Part shown: positions 44,379 through 52,937 of the stretch, piece by piece
Layout: every line of letters begins with the position of its first letter
Position numbering within the stretch: the first letter of the stretch is position 1
Assembly: GCF_003479405.1 (NCBI RefSeq)
Contig: NZ_QUHB01000011.1
Location: forward strand, 1-64,000
DNA from: Eubacterium sp. AF16-48
GTDB taxonomy: Bacteria > Bacillota > Clostridia > Lachnospirales > Lachnospiraceae
Direction of reading: 5' to 3'
Length of the DNA: 64,000 bases
Translations under genes and position numbers: made by a program
Notes under the pieces: model-generated
The model's database searches: none
Told to the model about the DNA's origin: nothing
What the model saw: the letters and a program-made list of their open reading frames with translations, nothing else

Positions 44379-44422
44379 ATCCTGAGGTCAGGATAAAATA
44401 CGTTTTGAAAAGGAGAAAAGTT

Positions 44423-45658
44423 ATGAAAGAATTGGTAGATATCTTAAAAAACACCAAACAGCACCTTATGAATGGTGTGTCATATATGATTCCTGTTGTT
44501 GTTGGTGGTGGTATCTTAATGGCCATCGCAGTATTATTAACAGGTGAAGGAGCAGCTCCGGGATGGGGTTCAGGTCTTCCTTATTGGTTATGGACAATCG
44601 GAGCTGATGCTCTTGGATTAATGTGTCCTGTATTTGCAGCATATATTGCTTACTCAATTGCAGACAGACCCGGAATTGCAGTAGGTATGGCAGGCGGATT
44701 TATGGCACTGAATATTCCTACAGGTTTAGGAGCACCTGTTCAGACTTTGGTAGAAATTACTAAGGGTGTTACAGTTCCTGATGGAGCAGTTTTAACAACA
44801 ATTGACAATGTTCAGTATTATGTTAATTCAACAAGAGCAGTACAGACAGCTTCAGCCGGATTTATAGGAGCAGCTATTGCAGGTTTAATTGCAGGTATTG
44901 TAGCGCATTACTTAAAGAAGATTCCTCTTCCAAAGTCAATGCAGTCACTTAAATCGATTATCATTATCCCTGTAGTTGGTGTGTTAATTGTAGGTGCTAT
45001 AATGTTCTTATGCGGAGCACCAATTGCATCATTTATGACATGGCTTGAAGGTGTAATGACAGATATGGCACATGGAAATCATGGAAGTCTTGCCCTTGCA
45101 GGAATTAGTGCTTTGGCATCACTTATGATAGCATTTGACCTTGGTGGTCCTGTAAACAAAGTTGCTTACTCAATTTTAATGGTAGCATTTGTAGGTACAG
45201 GTATTTACACATTCGCAGCTCCTGTTGGTATTGCTATTTGTATTCCTCCAATCGGATGTGGTGTTGCTTCATTAGTTTTAAGAAAGAAGTTCTCACCGGA
45301 AGAACAGAATGCAGGCATCGGTGCTATAGCGATGGGTTGCTGTGGTATTACAGAAGGTGCTATTTCATATACAGCTGCTGATCCGACAAGAATGATTCCT
45401 ATTAACATGATTGCATCAGCAATTGCAGGTGGTCTTGCAGGATTCCTTGGAGTTGGTGCTAAGATGTCAGCTTGCTGGGGTGGTTTAATTGTAGCTCCTG
45501 TTATTCAGGGTGAAAGCTTTATGTCAGGTTGGCCACTTTACGTAATCTGTATTTTAGTTGGTGTAGCAATTTACGTTGGTTTGTGTGCATTATTAAAGAA
45601 AGATTATGTTGCACCTGAACCGGAGGATTTAGGAGATGTTGATATCTCATTTGAATAA
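44423..45658 (+). CDS. PTS fructose-family EIIC permease
   Basis: 411 residues from ATG 44423 (AAAGGAG upstream). About ten membrane segments; the family motif GVSYMIPVVVGGGILMA near the N-terminus, AFDLGGPVNKVAY in the middle and GITEGAISYTAADP near residue 300. It imports and phosphorylates a sugar or sugar analogue. Fru-family EIICs handle fructose, mannose-type and other substrates, so specificity cannot be read; context suggests a hexose analogue. Confidence 0.94.
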   Translation: MKELVDILKNTKQHLMNGVSYMIPVVVGGGILMAIAVLLTGEGAAPGWGSGLPYWLWTIGADALGLMCPVFAAYIAYSIADRPGIAVGMAGGFMALNIPTGLGAPVQTLVEITKGVTVPDGAVLTTIDNVQYYVNSTRAVQTASAGFIGAAIAGLIAGIVAHYLKKIPLPKSMQSLKSIIIIPVVGVLIVGAIMFLCGAPIASFMTWLEGVMTDMAHGNHGSLALAGISALASLMIAFDLGGPVNKVAYSILMVAFVGTGIYTFAAPVGIAICIPPIGCGVASLVLRKKFSPEEQNAGIGAIAMGCCGITEGAISYTAADPTRMIPINMIASAIAGGLAGFLGVGAKMSACWGGLIVAPVIQGESFMSGWPLYVICILVGVAIYVGLCALLKKDYVAPEPEDLGDVDISFE

Positions 45659-45670
45659 ATCATATAAGAA

Positions 45671-45755
45671 ATATAATTTGTATAATAAACTGATAAGTCG
45701 GATTTAAGTCAGGAAAATATAACTTGTATAAAATAAACTGATAAGTCGGATTTAA
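45671..45755 (+). repeat. Duplicated spacer segment
   Basis: A 38-base segment (45671-45708, ending ACTGATAAGTCGGATTTAA) occurs again at 45718-45755 with small changes. It lies in the EIIC-EIIB spacer, just before the EIIB ribosome site. Confidence 0.85.
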
Positions 45756-45780
45756 ATTAACAAGAAAGAGAGTGAATGAT

Positions 45781-46089
45781 ATGAAATTTTTAGCAGTTAC
45801 AGCATGCCCTTCAGGGGTTGCACATACTTATATGTCAGCAGAGGCTATTCAGCAGGCTTGCAAAAAAGCAGGAATTGAGTGCAAAGTTGAAACACAGGGT
45901 TCTATAGGTATTGAAAACGCTATTACAGCAGAAGATATTGCTACAGCAGATGCAGTAATATTAACAACAGATATGCCTATTAAGAATGCAGGTCGTTTTG
46001 ATAACTTAAAGAAAGTTAAAATAACTACAGGTCAGGCAATTAAGCAGGCAGATGCCATCGTAGCTAAGATGGTTGGAATGCTTAAATAA
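45781..46089 (+). CDS. PTS fructose-family EIIB component
   Basis: 102 residues from ATG 45781 (an in-frame GTG three codons earlier has poorer spacing). The EIIB(fru) active-site Cys is at position 9 in TACPSGVAHTYMSAE. The remainder is the small alpha/beta Rossmann-like domain (ADAVILTTDMPIKNAGRFDN). It passes phosphate from EIIA to the sugar bound by EIIC. Confidence 0.95.
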   Translation: MKFLAVTACPSGVAHTYMSAEAIQQACKKAGIECKVETQGSIGIENAITAEDIATADAVILTTDMPIKNAGRFDNLKKVKITTGQAIKQADAIVAKMVGMLK

Positions 46090-46140
46090 TAGCAGGTAGC
46101 TGTTTAAGCCAAACTTAAATTAAAATTATTAAACCAAATT

Positions 46141-46175
46141 TATCCGGGCGGGCGAAGGGTATGCCTGCCCGGATA
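46141..46175 (+). promoter_or_regulatory. Intercistronic GC-rich hairpin before ptsH
   Basis: A 13-bp stem, TATCCGGGCGGGC (46141-46153) with GCCTGCCCGGATA (46163-46175), including one G-U pair. It has no T-run, so it is more likely an RNA processing or stability element than a terminator. It separates the sugar-specific from the general PTS genes. Confidence 0.7.
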
Positions 46176-46273
46176 TATAAAATTAAGGGAGAATCGTAGA
46201 GTAAAACATTAAATTAGAAAACTGTTGCGAAAGCAATTTAAATAAAGTATCGAATAAGAAGGAGGACGAAAAT

Positions 46274-46537
46274 ATGGTAAGCAAGACATTAACAGTAAAC
46301 AATCCGGAAGGATTACACATGAGACCGGCAGGAGTTATCGCAAAGGAAATGGGTAAATTCGCATGCGACATAACAATTGTATTTGGTGAAAAGAGAATAA
46401 ACGCAAAGAGTCTTATAAACATCATTTCAGCATGTATCAAAACAGGTGCAGAAGTAACTTTTGAGTGTGATGGTGAGGACGAAGAAGCAGCAATGGCAAA
46501 GATTGTTGAACTTGAAAGTCAGAATTTTGGTGAATAA
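46274..46537 (+). CDS. ptsH: Phosphocarrier protein HPr
   Basis: 87 residues. Active-site His15 in PEGLHMRPAG and regulatory Ser46 in NAKSLINI, the site of HPr kinase in Firmicutes, are both conserved. It carries phosphate from EI to EIIA. GAAGGAGG precedes the ATG. A possible weak promoter (TTGCGA..TATCGA, 46225-46253) may add expression to that coming from the upstream EII genes. Confidence 0.96.
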   Translation: MVSKTLTVNNPEGLHMRPAGVIAKEMGKFACDITIVFGEKRINAKSLINIISACIKTGAEVTFECDGEDEEAAMAKIVELESQNFGE

Positions 46538-46554
46538 TAATAAGAGGTAAGATT

Positions 46555-48246
46555 ATGTACAAAGGTATTGCAGGTTCCGAAGGTATCGGAATAGGAAAAG
46601 TTGTTATAATTGAAGACCACGACATTACTATTGAAACAAAGCATGTTCCGGAAACAGACTCAGAGATTGCCAGATTACAGGAGGCAATTGAAAAGTTTGT
46701 GGAAATTACAAATAAGATGGCTGATAAAATGGATGAAACTGTTGGTAAAAAGGACGCAGACATTTTAAGAGGTCATATACAAATGCTTCAGGATCCAATG
46801 ATTGAGGAACAGATTTCCTCACTTATTGTAGCTGAAAAGATTACTGCTGAAATGGCAGTTGATCAGGTGTTAGAGCAGACAGCAGAAATGTTTTCACAGA
46901 TACCTGATGAATTATTACAGCAGAGAGCTACAGACTTTAGAGACATTAAAGCAAGAATGATTAAGTTACTTATGGGAATTGAAGATGTTGATATTTCCCA
47001 GGTACCGGCAGGAACTGTTTTAGTGGCAAAAGATTTGACTCCATCTATGACAGCAGGAATCAAGCCTGAAAATATTGAAGGTATTCTTACAGAGATGGGT
47101 GGAAAAACATCTCATTCAGCTATATTGGCAAGAGCAATGGAAATTCCGGCGGTTTTAAGTATTGAAGGAATATGTGATATTGTAAAGAATGGTGACACTG
47201 TTGTTCTAGACGGAACAAGTGGTGAGGCATTAGTTAATCCGGAAGAGGATGCTGTTAAGGAATTTGAAGATAAACGTGAACAGTTTGCAAAGGATAAGGC
47301 TCTTCTTAAGGCATATGCCGGAAAGCCGTCTGTTACAAAAGATGGAACAAAGGTAGAATTAGTATGCAATATTGGAAAGCCGGAAGATGCAAAGAAAGCT
47401 GTTGAATGTGACGGAGAAGGTATCGGATTATTCAGAACTGAATTTTTGTTTATGGACAGAGACAGCATTCCTACGGAAGATGAACAGTTTGAAGCATATA
47501 AAGCGGTTGCCGAAACAATGAAAGGTAAGCCGGTAATTATAAGAACCCTTGATATAGGAGGCGACAAAGATGTACCGTATCTTGGACTTGAAAAGGAAGA
47601 AAATCCTTTTTTAGGATTTAGAGCAATAAGGTTTTGCCTTCAGAGACAAGATATTTACAAAACACAGTTAAAAGCACTTGTAAAAGCCAGTGCATATGGT
47701 AAAATAAAGATAATGGTTCCATTGGTTACAGGAGTAGATGAGCTTCGTCAGGTTAAGACTATGGTAGCTGACATTATGAAAGAGTTTGACGAAAAAGACG
47801 TTCCGTATAACAAAAACACAGAAATTGGTGTTATGATGGAAACACCGGCAGCATGTATGATGGCAGATGCGTTGGCAAAGGAAGCTGCATTCTTTAGTAT
47901 AGGTACAAATGATTTAACAGGATATACTATGGCAGTTGACAGAGGTAATGCAAAGGTAGCATATCTGTATTCCACATATAACCCTGCGGTTCTCCGTGCT
48001 ATTAAGAGAATAATTGAGTGCGGAAGAAAAGAAGGAATCATGGTTGGTATGTGTGGTGAAGCAGCAGCTGATCCAAAGTTAATACCATTACTTTTGGCTT
48101 TTGGTCTGGATGAATTCAGCGTAAGTGCCACAAGTGTTTTGAAAACAAGAAAGATTATTTCTGATTGCGATGTTGCGGCATGTAAGGAATTAGCCGAAAA
48201 GGTTATGCAGTGCATTACTGAGGAGGAAGTCTTAAAGTTATTATAA
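46555..48246 (+). CDS. ptsI: PTS enzyme I
   Basis: 563 residues, normal EI length. It autophosphorylates from PEP and passes phosphate to HPr. Active-site His187 in GGKTSHSAILARAMEIPAV; PEP-binding GIGLFRTEFLFMDRD, VIIRTLDIGGDKDVPYLG and the C-terminal SIGTNDLTGYTMAVDRGN and GMCGEAAADP. AAGAGG precedes the ATG, 17 bases after ptsH. Confidence 0.97.
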   Translation: MYKGIAGSEGIGIGKVVIIEDHDITIETKHVPETDSEIARLQEAIEKFVEITNKMADKMDETVGKKDADILRGHIQMLQDPMIEEQISSLIVAEKITAEMAVDQVLEQTAEMFSQIPDELLQQRATDFRDIKARMIKLLMGIEDVDISQVPAGTVLVAKDLTPSMTAGIKPENIEGILTEMGGKTSHSAILARAMEIPAVLSIEGICDIVKNGDTVVLDGTSGEALVNPEEDAVKEFEDKREQFAKDKALLKAYAGKPSVTKDGTKVELVCNIGKPEDAKKAVECDGEGIGLFRTEFLFMDRDSIPTEDEQFEAYKAVAETMKGKPVIIRTLDIGGDKDVPYLGLEKEENPFLGFRAIRFCLQRQDIYKTQLKALVKASAYGKIKIMVPLVTGVDELRQVKTMVADIMKEFDEKDVPYNKNTEIGVMMETPAACMMADALAKEAAFFSIGTNDLTGYTMAVDRGNAKVAYLYSTYNPAVLRAIKRIIECGRKEGIMVGMCGEAAADPKLIPLLLAFGLDEFSVSATSVLKTRKIISDCDVAACKELAEKVMQCITEEEVLKLL

Positions 48247-48300
48247 TTTAATTTGCAAAATGCAAATAGTATTACAATATTTAATGGATTGGAGCCCAAA

Positions 48301-49137
48301 ATGAATATCAAACTTATAGCCACTGACGTAGATGGTACTCTCGTTGCAGATGACCACTTAACAATCCCCCCAATTAATATTAATGCGTTTAGAAAGGCTA
48401 AAGAAAACGGTGCATTAATAGCCGTAAGCACCGGAAGACCATATTCATTAACAAAAAGGGAATGCGATTTGTTAGGTTGCGTAGACTATTTGATACTATC
48501 AAACGGAGCAGCTGTGGTGGACATGCACAGCGCAAAGGTTCTCTGCAGCTGCTACCTTCCTTTTAAATCCCTAGAGAGAATATTAAGTGTTTTTGAAAAA
48601 TATCCGTTGGTATATGAGATTTATGCAGATGGTGCAGGTTATATTACGGATTATACATATGAACATTATTTTGAAGCTAAAGGTCTTCCTGAAGTCTTTT
48701 TAACTGAATACAGAAAAATAATGGAGAGATGTGACAGCCCGTGGGATATTATAAGGACTAAAAATGTTGAAAAGTTTAATGTTTCACATATTCCTGATGA
48801 ATGTATTGAACCTTTGATGAAGGATTTAAGTGAAATTCCTGATTTGGTTTATTCGGCAGGATATAAAGGAAATATGGAGATAACTGCTGTGGGAGCTGAC
48901 AAGGGGAATGGACTTAAATGGTTAGCAGATTTTCTTGGAATAAATAGTGAAAATATTATGGCATTCGGAGATTCAGGAAACGATGCCACAATGCTTGAGT
49001 ATGCCGGATATTCCTATGCATTAAAGACGGGAAATGATTTGGCAAAGGAGAAAGCAAAGTTTATTACAACAGAAGGTAATGCTGATGGGGGTGTAGGAAT
49101 TACCATTGAGGAATGGTTAAAAAGCGAAAAAATATAA
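48301..49137 (+). CDS. Cof-type HAD phosphatase
   Basis: 278 residues from ATG 48301 (ATTGGAG upstream; an in-frame start at 48253 has none). HAD motif I LIATDVDGTLVADDH, motif II AVSTGRPY, C2-type cap, Lys in GADKGNGLKWLADFLG and motif IV MAFGDSGNDATMLEYAG. Cof-type enzymes dephosphorylate sugar phosphates and cofactors. Position after ptsI suggests removal of excess sugar phosphate made by the PTS. In E. coli a similar phosphatase is encoded near ybiW. Confidence 0.92.
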   Translation: MNIKLIATDVDGTLVADDHLTIPPININAFRKAKENGALIAVSTGRPYSLTKRECDLLGCVDYLILSNGAAVVDMHSAKVLCSCYLPFKSLERILSVFEKYPLVYEIYADGAGYITDYTYEHYFEAKGLPEVFLTEYRKIMERCDSPWDIIRTKNVEKFNVSHIPDECIEPLMKDLSEIPDLVYSAGYKGNMEITAVGADKGNGLKWLADFLGINSENIMAFGDSGNDATMLEYAGYSYALKTGNDLAKEKAKFITTEGNADGGVGITIEEWLKSEKI

Positions 49138-49147
49138 GAACACTTAT

Positions 49148-49176
49148 TTGACATAAATTAAATAATGGTACACAAT
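49148..49176 (+). promoter_or_regulatory. Possible promoter of the DeoR gene
   Basis: TTGACA (49148-49153), 17-base spacer, CACAAT (49171-49176); the -35 is consensus but the -10 is poor. Confidence 0.4.
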
Positions 49177-49206
49177 AGTAGGTATAAATTTTACTAAGGA
49201 GGATTT

Positions 49207-49971
49207 ATGCTGGCAAGAGAAAGACAAAATAAAATCGTCGAAATTGTAAACAGAGAAGGTTCCGTATTAGTTAAGGAATTAAGCGAGTTATTTAAAGTTA
49301 CAGAAGACAGTATTCGAAAAGATTTATCTGCGTTAGAGAAAAAAGGGCTGTTAAAAAAGACTTATGGCGGTGCCATTAAGAATCGTGTGAATACCCATGA
49401 AATATATGTTTCCCAGCGAAAGGGAAAGAATGTAAAAGAAAAGCAGCTTATAGCGCAAAAGGCGTTTGAACTGATAGAAGAAGGGGATATGATTTTTCTT
49501 GATATTTCTACCAGTAATATAGAACTGATTAAATTAATTATTGAAGCCAATCTGAAGATAACCGTTGTAAGTAATATGATAGATGTTATGCTTTCTTTTG
49601 TGCAACCTTCAGATACAAATTTTGTGTTTGTTGGTGGAAAGATGAACAGGGGAAGAGATGGCTTCATTGGCTCATATACAAACAAGCAGGTGCAGGAATT
49701 TAATTTTGATAAAGCTTTTATGGGCGCGGTAGGTGTAGATACTGACAGGGATAAAGTCTATACATATGCTACAGATGACGCATTAACTAAAAAGATGATA
49801 ATGGATGTCAGCAACAAGTCCTACGTTATGTTGGAAACGAGAAAGCTTGCCCGTGAAGGTAATTATAAATATGCAAATATTAGTGATTTTGCAGGAATTG
49901 TAATGGATAGTAAACCGGAGGAAAAAGCACTGAAGGACTTGCAACAGTACAACGTGGAATTGTTCTATTAA
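49207..49971 (+). CDS. DeoR-family transcriptional regulator
   Basis: 254 residues. N-terminal DeoR HTH (about 5-58: RQNKIVEIVNREGSVLVKEL, then FKVTEDSIRKDLSALEKKG) and a C-terminal sugar-phosphate-sensing domain (IFLDISTSNIELIKLI, TVVSNMIDVML, FVGGKMNRGRDGFIG, FMGAVGVD). AAGGAGG precedes the ATG. Such proteins repress sugar operons and release DNA on binding a sugar phosphate; the PTS or the glycyl-radical operon are the likely targets. Confidence 0.93.
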   Translation: MLARERQNKIVEIVNREGSVLVKELSELFKVTEDSIRKDLSALEKKGLLKKTYGGAIKNRVNTHEIYVSQRKGKNVKEKQLIAQKAFELIEEGDMIFLDISTSNIELIKLIIEANLKITVVSNMIDVMLSFVQPSDTNFVFVGGKMNRGRDGFIGSYTNKQVQEFNFDKAFMGAVGVDTDRDKVYTYATDDALTKKMIMDVSNKSYVMLETRKLAREGNYKYANISDFAGIVMDSKPEEKALKDLQQYNVELFY

Positions 49972-50032
49972 AATAGATTAGATAAACAAAAATATTGTTT
50001 TTTGATGGGTGTGTCATAATTTATCTTTCAAA

Positions 50033-50100
50033 AGGGGCATCCCGGGTGTAGTTCAATAAGTTAGAAAGTTGGATTACATTTCGGGGTGTCCCTGATTTTA
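50033..50100 (+). terminator. Terminator after the DeoR gene
   Basis: AGGGGCATCCCG (50033-50044) pairs with CGGGGTGTCCCT (50082-50093, with G-U pairs), followed by GATTTTA. The long loop holds a second weak stem. Confidence 0.65.
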
Positions 50101-50159
50101 TGTGGCAGTAAAAAATTATAAAAATAAATTAAAAGAAATAAAAAAAATATTATAAAGTA

Positions 50160-50188
50160 TTGACATATTTTGTAAATGATGATATTTT
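50160..50188 (+). promoter_or_regulatory. Promoter of the 88-residue membrane protein
   Basis: TTGACA (50160-50165), 17-base spacer, TATTTT (50183-50188), about 44 bases before the start codon. Confidence 0.7.
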
Positions 50189-50231
50189 CTTTACGCTTGA
50201 GTGAAATTCTAGTTAAGGAGAGTGTGGTTAT

Positions 50232-50498
50232 ATGGAATACATTTTTTTAATCTTTGTTATATTAAAGTTAATATCCTGTATTTTGACGGTGCATTTCAGG
50301 ATGAAGTACAGAAAGTATGCAGTCATATTGAATCCAATTACCACATTGCTGTGCATATGTATAATTTGGATATACGCTAACGGTTCTATTAATGAAGCTT
50401 TACCAATAACAATTTGTTTAGTGGCATATGAAATTGTACTTCAGATCATTATGTTTTCCATTTGTTTTTATACCAGAAAATCACAAAAGAGGGCGTAA
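50232..50498 (+). CDS. Small polytopic membrane protein
   Basis: 88 residues with three hydrophobic segments (FLIFVILKLISCILTV, YAVILNPITTLLCICIIWIYA and a C-terminal ICLVAYEIVLQIIMFSICF) and a basic tail (TRKSQKRA). AAGGAG precedes the ATG and a good promoter stands upstream. No family recognised. Confidence 0.65.
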   Translation: MEYIFLIFVILKLISCILTVHFRMKYRKYAVILNPITTLLCICIIWIYANGSINEALPITICLVAYEIVLQIIMFSICFYTRKSQKRA

Positions 50499-50669
50499 AA
50501 TTACGAAACATATCACTTGAAAAATGTTTTTGTTTGCATAACTATGGTTTTACCAGAAAGACGTGGGGGAGGAAGTTGAATGATTGTAGGTATGTGTGAC
50601 TATAACCAAGCGTTCTGTGCATTCCTATCCAAGATTAAATTGTTAAGTTTCTCTGCCAAACATCAAATC

Positions 50670-51323
50670 TTATTCTTTTCCTGACCTTATGGTAGTAAGC
50701 ACACCTTTATCCATCTCGTGAACTGTGTCACACAACACATCAATATCTTCTGCTGAATGTGAAGCTATCAAAATTGTCTTTCCACTCGCTTTTAAGTCGA
50801 GTAAATAATTTCTCATATCTGCAACGCCATCTTTATCCAAACCATTCATAGGCTCATCAAGGATAAGAATATCAGGGTCTTCCATTATAGCCTGTGCAAG
50901 ACCAAGACGCTGACGCATACCAAGCGAATATTTTCCAACGTGTTTTTTACTTTTAGGGTCAAGACCAACTCTGCTAATTGAGTCATATATTTCTTGCTTC
51001 GATATTTTACTTTGTATGTCTGCTAAAAATTTTAGATTTTTATATGCATTATATGAGGGCAAAAAACCAGGGGTTTCAATAATAACACCAATGTCTTTCG
51101 GCATATCAAAATCTTTCTTTAATGTTTTTCCATTTATCATAATCTGTCCGGATGATAGTGGTACAAAACCACAAATACATTTCATCAGCATAGTTTTACC
51201 ACTACCATTTCTACCTATCAGTCCGTGAACTTTACCTTTCTCGAACTCAATATTTACATTTGAAAGGACAACTGTTTCTCCAAATGATTTATTGACATTT
51301 TCAATTTTTATTGCAACGCACAT
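50670..51323 (-). CDS. ABC transporter ATPase (immunity/antimicrobial type)
   Basis: 217 residues. Complete ABC ATPase: Walker A IGRNGSGKTMLMK (about 37-49), signature YSLGMRQRLGLAQ, Walker B ILILDEPMNGLD and the H-loop IASHSAED. SLGMRQRL-type signatures are typical of lantibiotic-immunity and bacitracin-type exporters. Last gene of a minus-strand run with two permeases and a lipoprotein. Confidence 0.9.
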   Translation of the reverse strand: MCVAIKIENVNKSFGETVVLSNVNIEFEKGKVHGLIGRNGSGKTMLMKCICGFVPLSSGQIMINGKTLKKDFDMPKDIGVIIETPGFLPSYNAYKNLKFLADIQSKISKQEIYDSISRVGLDPKSKKHVGKYSLGMRQRLGLAQAIMEDPDILILDEPMNGLDKDGVADMRNYLLDLKASGKTILIASHSAEDIDVLCDTVHEMDKGVLTTIRSGKE

Positions 51324-51339
51324 AATAATGCCACCTCCA

Positions 51340-52185
51340 TTATCTTTTTAGTTCTTTATCAAAGTTGTATCTTTTTGAAGAGTACAGAATTATTACAAAC
51401 AACACTAACAGCATAATCATATAGAATGCAGTTATATATCCATAGCTTGGTAGCCCATCATTAGGTTTTAATTGTATATAATTCAAGGTACTCCAAGACA
51501 CCGGAGACATTTTTACTAATGAAGTTTGTTTTGCTGCCACCGCACTAAACACAAGCAAAAATGATGCCAAAAAAGTTCCGCTACCTTTTATTTTCATATT
51601 GAACAGAAATATTACAAAACCAAGTATCACTCCGGAAATCCAAGAATGTAAAAATGTAAACCACATCGCACTAATCGGAGAGAACATATTAATAACATTT
51701 CTTTCAGGACTGAATCCTAACTGGAATTTAGTCCCCATAGTTGTATTAGCGAGTGTATTGAGCAATTTGCCCCATTCTCCTGTGAACTCTATACAATCTA
51801 AATTTAATACAATAGAGAACACCATAACAAAGGCAAAGTACAGAGCAGATGCAACCACAATATAAAGCATTTGACCAATGCACCATTTATTTCTACCTGT
51901 TCTGATAAGTACATAGAGCTGATTTTTATCAATAAACGGAGCGTTGCTGAAAATCAAAATCAAAGGGAAGAAAAACAACATTTTGTTATAATATTGCATA
52001 TATAAAAAAGGAAATATCCACGGCGATGATTTTACACCTGTGTAATCGCAAATATCAGAAAGCCCTTTTGTAAGAGAATGAATGAAAATTAACACAATGA
52101 ATAGAGCTATCCATATTCGACAGTCGTATTTCCATTTTCTAAAATTCTGTAATACTATGGAAAAAATAGATTTAAACCATTTCAT
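51340..52185 (-). CDS. ABC transporter permease 1
   Basis: 281 residues with six or so membrane segments (IALFIVLIFIHSL, LFFFPLILIFSNAPF, MLYIVVASALYFAFVMVF, a VILGFVIFLFNM segment and a C-terminal MIMLLVLFVIILY). It overlaps the other permease gene by 14 bases and precedes the ATPase gene by 16. No extracytoplasmic domain of BceB type, so it resembles ABC-2 immunity permeases. Confidence 0.82.
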   Translation of the reverse strand: MKWFKSIFSIVLQNFRKWKYDCRIWIALFIVLIFIHSLTKGLSDICDYTGVKSSPWIFPFLYMQYYNKMLFFFPLILIFSNAPFIDKNQLYVLIRTGRNKWCIGQMLYIVVASALYFAFVMVFSIVLNLDCIEFTGEWGKLLNTLANTTMGTKFQLGFSPERNVINMFSPISAMWFTFLHSWISGVILGFVIFLFNMKIKGSGTFLASFLLVFSAVAAKQTSLVKMSPVSWSTLNYIQLKPNDGLPSYGYITAFYMIMLLVLFVIILYSSKRYNFDKELKR

Positions 52186-52930
52186 TTCTACTCCTCCTTT
52201 TTACAAAATGTGAAAAAATACAACCTGATATTGCCATTATTAAAATAAATACGCCTATTGTATAAAAGCAATTCAACAGAGGTGATTTATCAAACACGGC
52301 AAAACAATGGCTCAGATTATATAAATTTAAATACGGAGGTAAACCAAGTGTCATTTCTTCTAAAAGATAACCAAAAATCAAAGGTGAACCCAGTGCAACA
52401 TAATTGTCCGGAAGAACCGATGAAAAGGTTAGTCCTACAATTGTCCACATTGTGGCGTATAATGAAAACACACTGACAATTAGAAATACATATAAAATAG
52501 GACTGTTTAACGCTATATAGCTATAAACATCCGGGGTTTCGTATGGCTGTGGTGGACAGAAAAACGAAACCATACCAAAATAAGTCATAATTCCCACAAA
52601 TATTGAAGTGAATCCGGAAAGTGCACATACTACTACATTTGACCATGCATAGTTTCTTTCGCCACTGCGCACAATAATCGATTTTATATAACCCGAATTG
52701 CAATCTTGACAATAAACTGTGACAAAAGGAATAGAAGAAAAGAAAACCATTACTTTTTTGAACATTCCCAGATGAATCATCAAATCAATGGTATACACTG
52801 AATTTGTTCCAATTCCATCAATATATTCACGAGAACTTACATAACACATGAATACCGTGGTGATAATTGAAGCGATATACCATTTTGACACAAATGCCCT
52901 TTTTAGGCTTGACACAAACAAACTCTTCAT
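52172..52930 (-). CDS. ABC transporter permease 2
   Basis: 252 residues with six predicted segments (YIASIITTVFMCYVSS, VMVFFSSIPFVTVYC, FTSIFVGIMTYFGMVSFF, VFLIVSVFSLYATMWTIVG, a C-terminal IGVFILIMAISGCIF). It contains the ABC-2 permease EYIDG..VRSGERNYAWSNVV loop pattern. It starts 8 bases after the lipoprotein stop. Forms the membrane part with permease 1. Confidence 0.82.
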   Translation of the reverse strand: MKSLFVSSLKRAFVSKWYIASIITTVFMCYVSSREYIDGIGTNSVYTIDLMIHLGMFKKVMVFFSSIPFVTVYCQDCNSGYIKSIIVRSGERNYAWSNVVVCALSGFTSIFVGIMTYFGMVSFFCPPQPYETPDVYSYIALNSPILYVFLIVSVFSLYATMWTIVGLTFSSVLPDNYVALGSPLIFGYLLEEMTLGLPPYLNLYNLSHCFAVFDKSPLLNCFYTIGVFILIMAISGCIFSHFVKRRSRNEMV

Positions 52931-52937
52931 ATAACCA

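Noticed and set aside
47112..48431. Long minus-strand frames opposite ptsI and the HAD gene
   Set aside because: They mirror well-conserved genes, have no ribosome sites and no recognisable domains.
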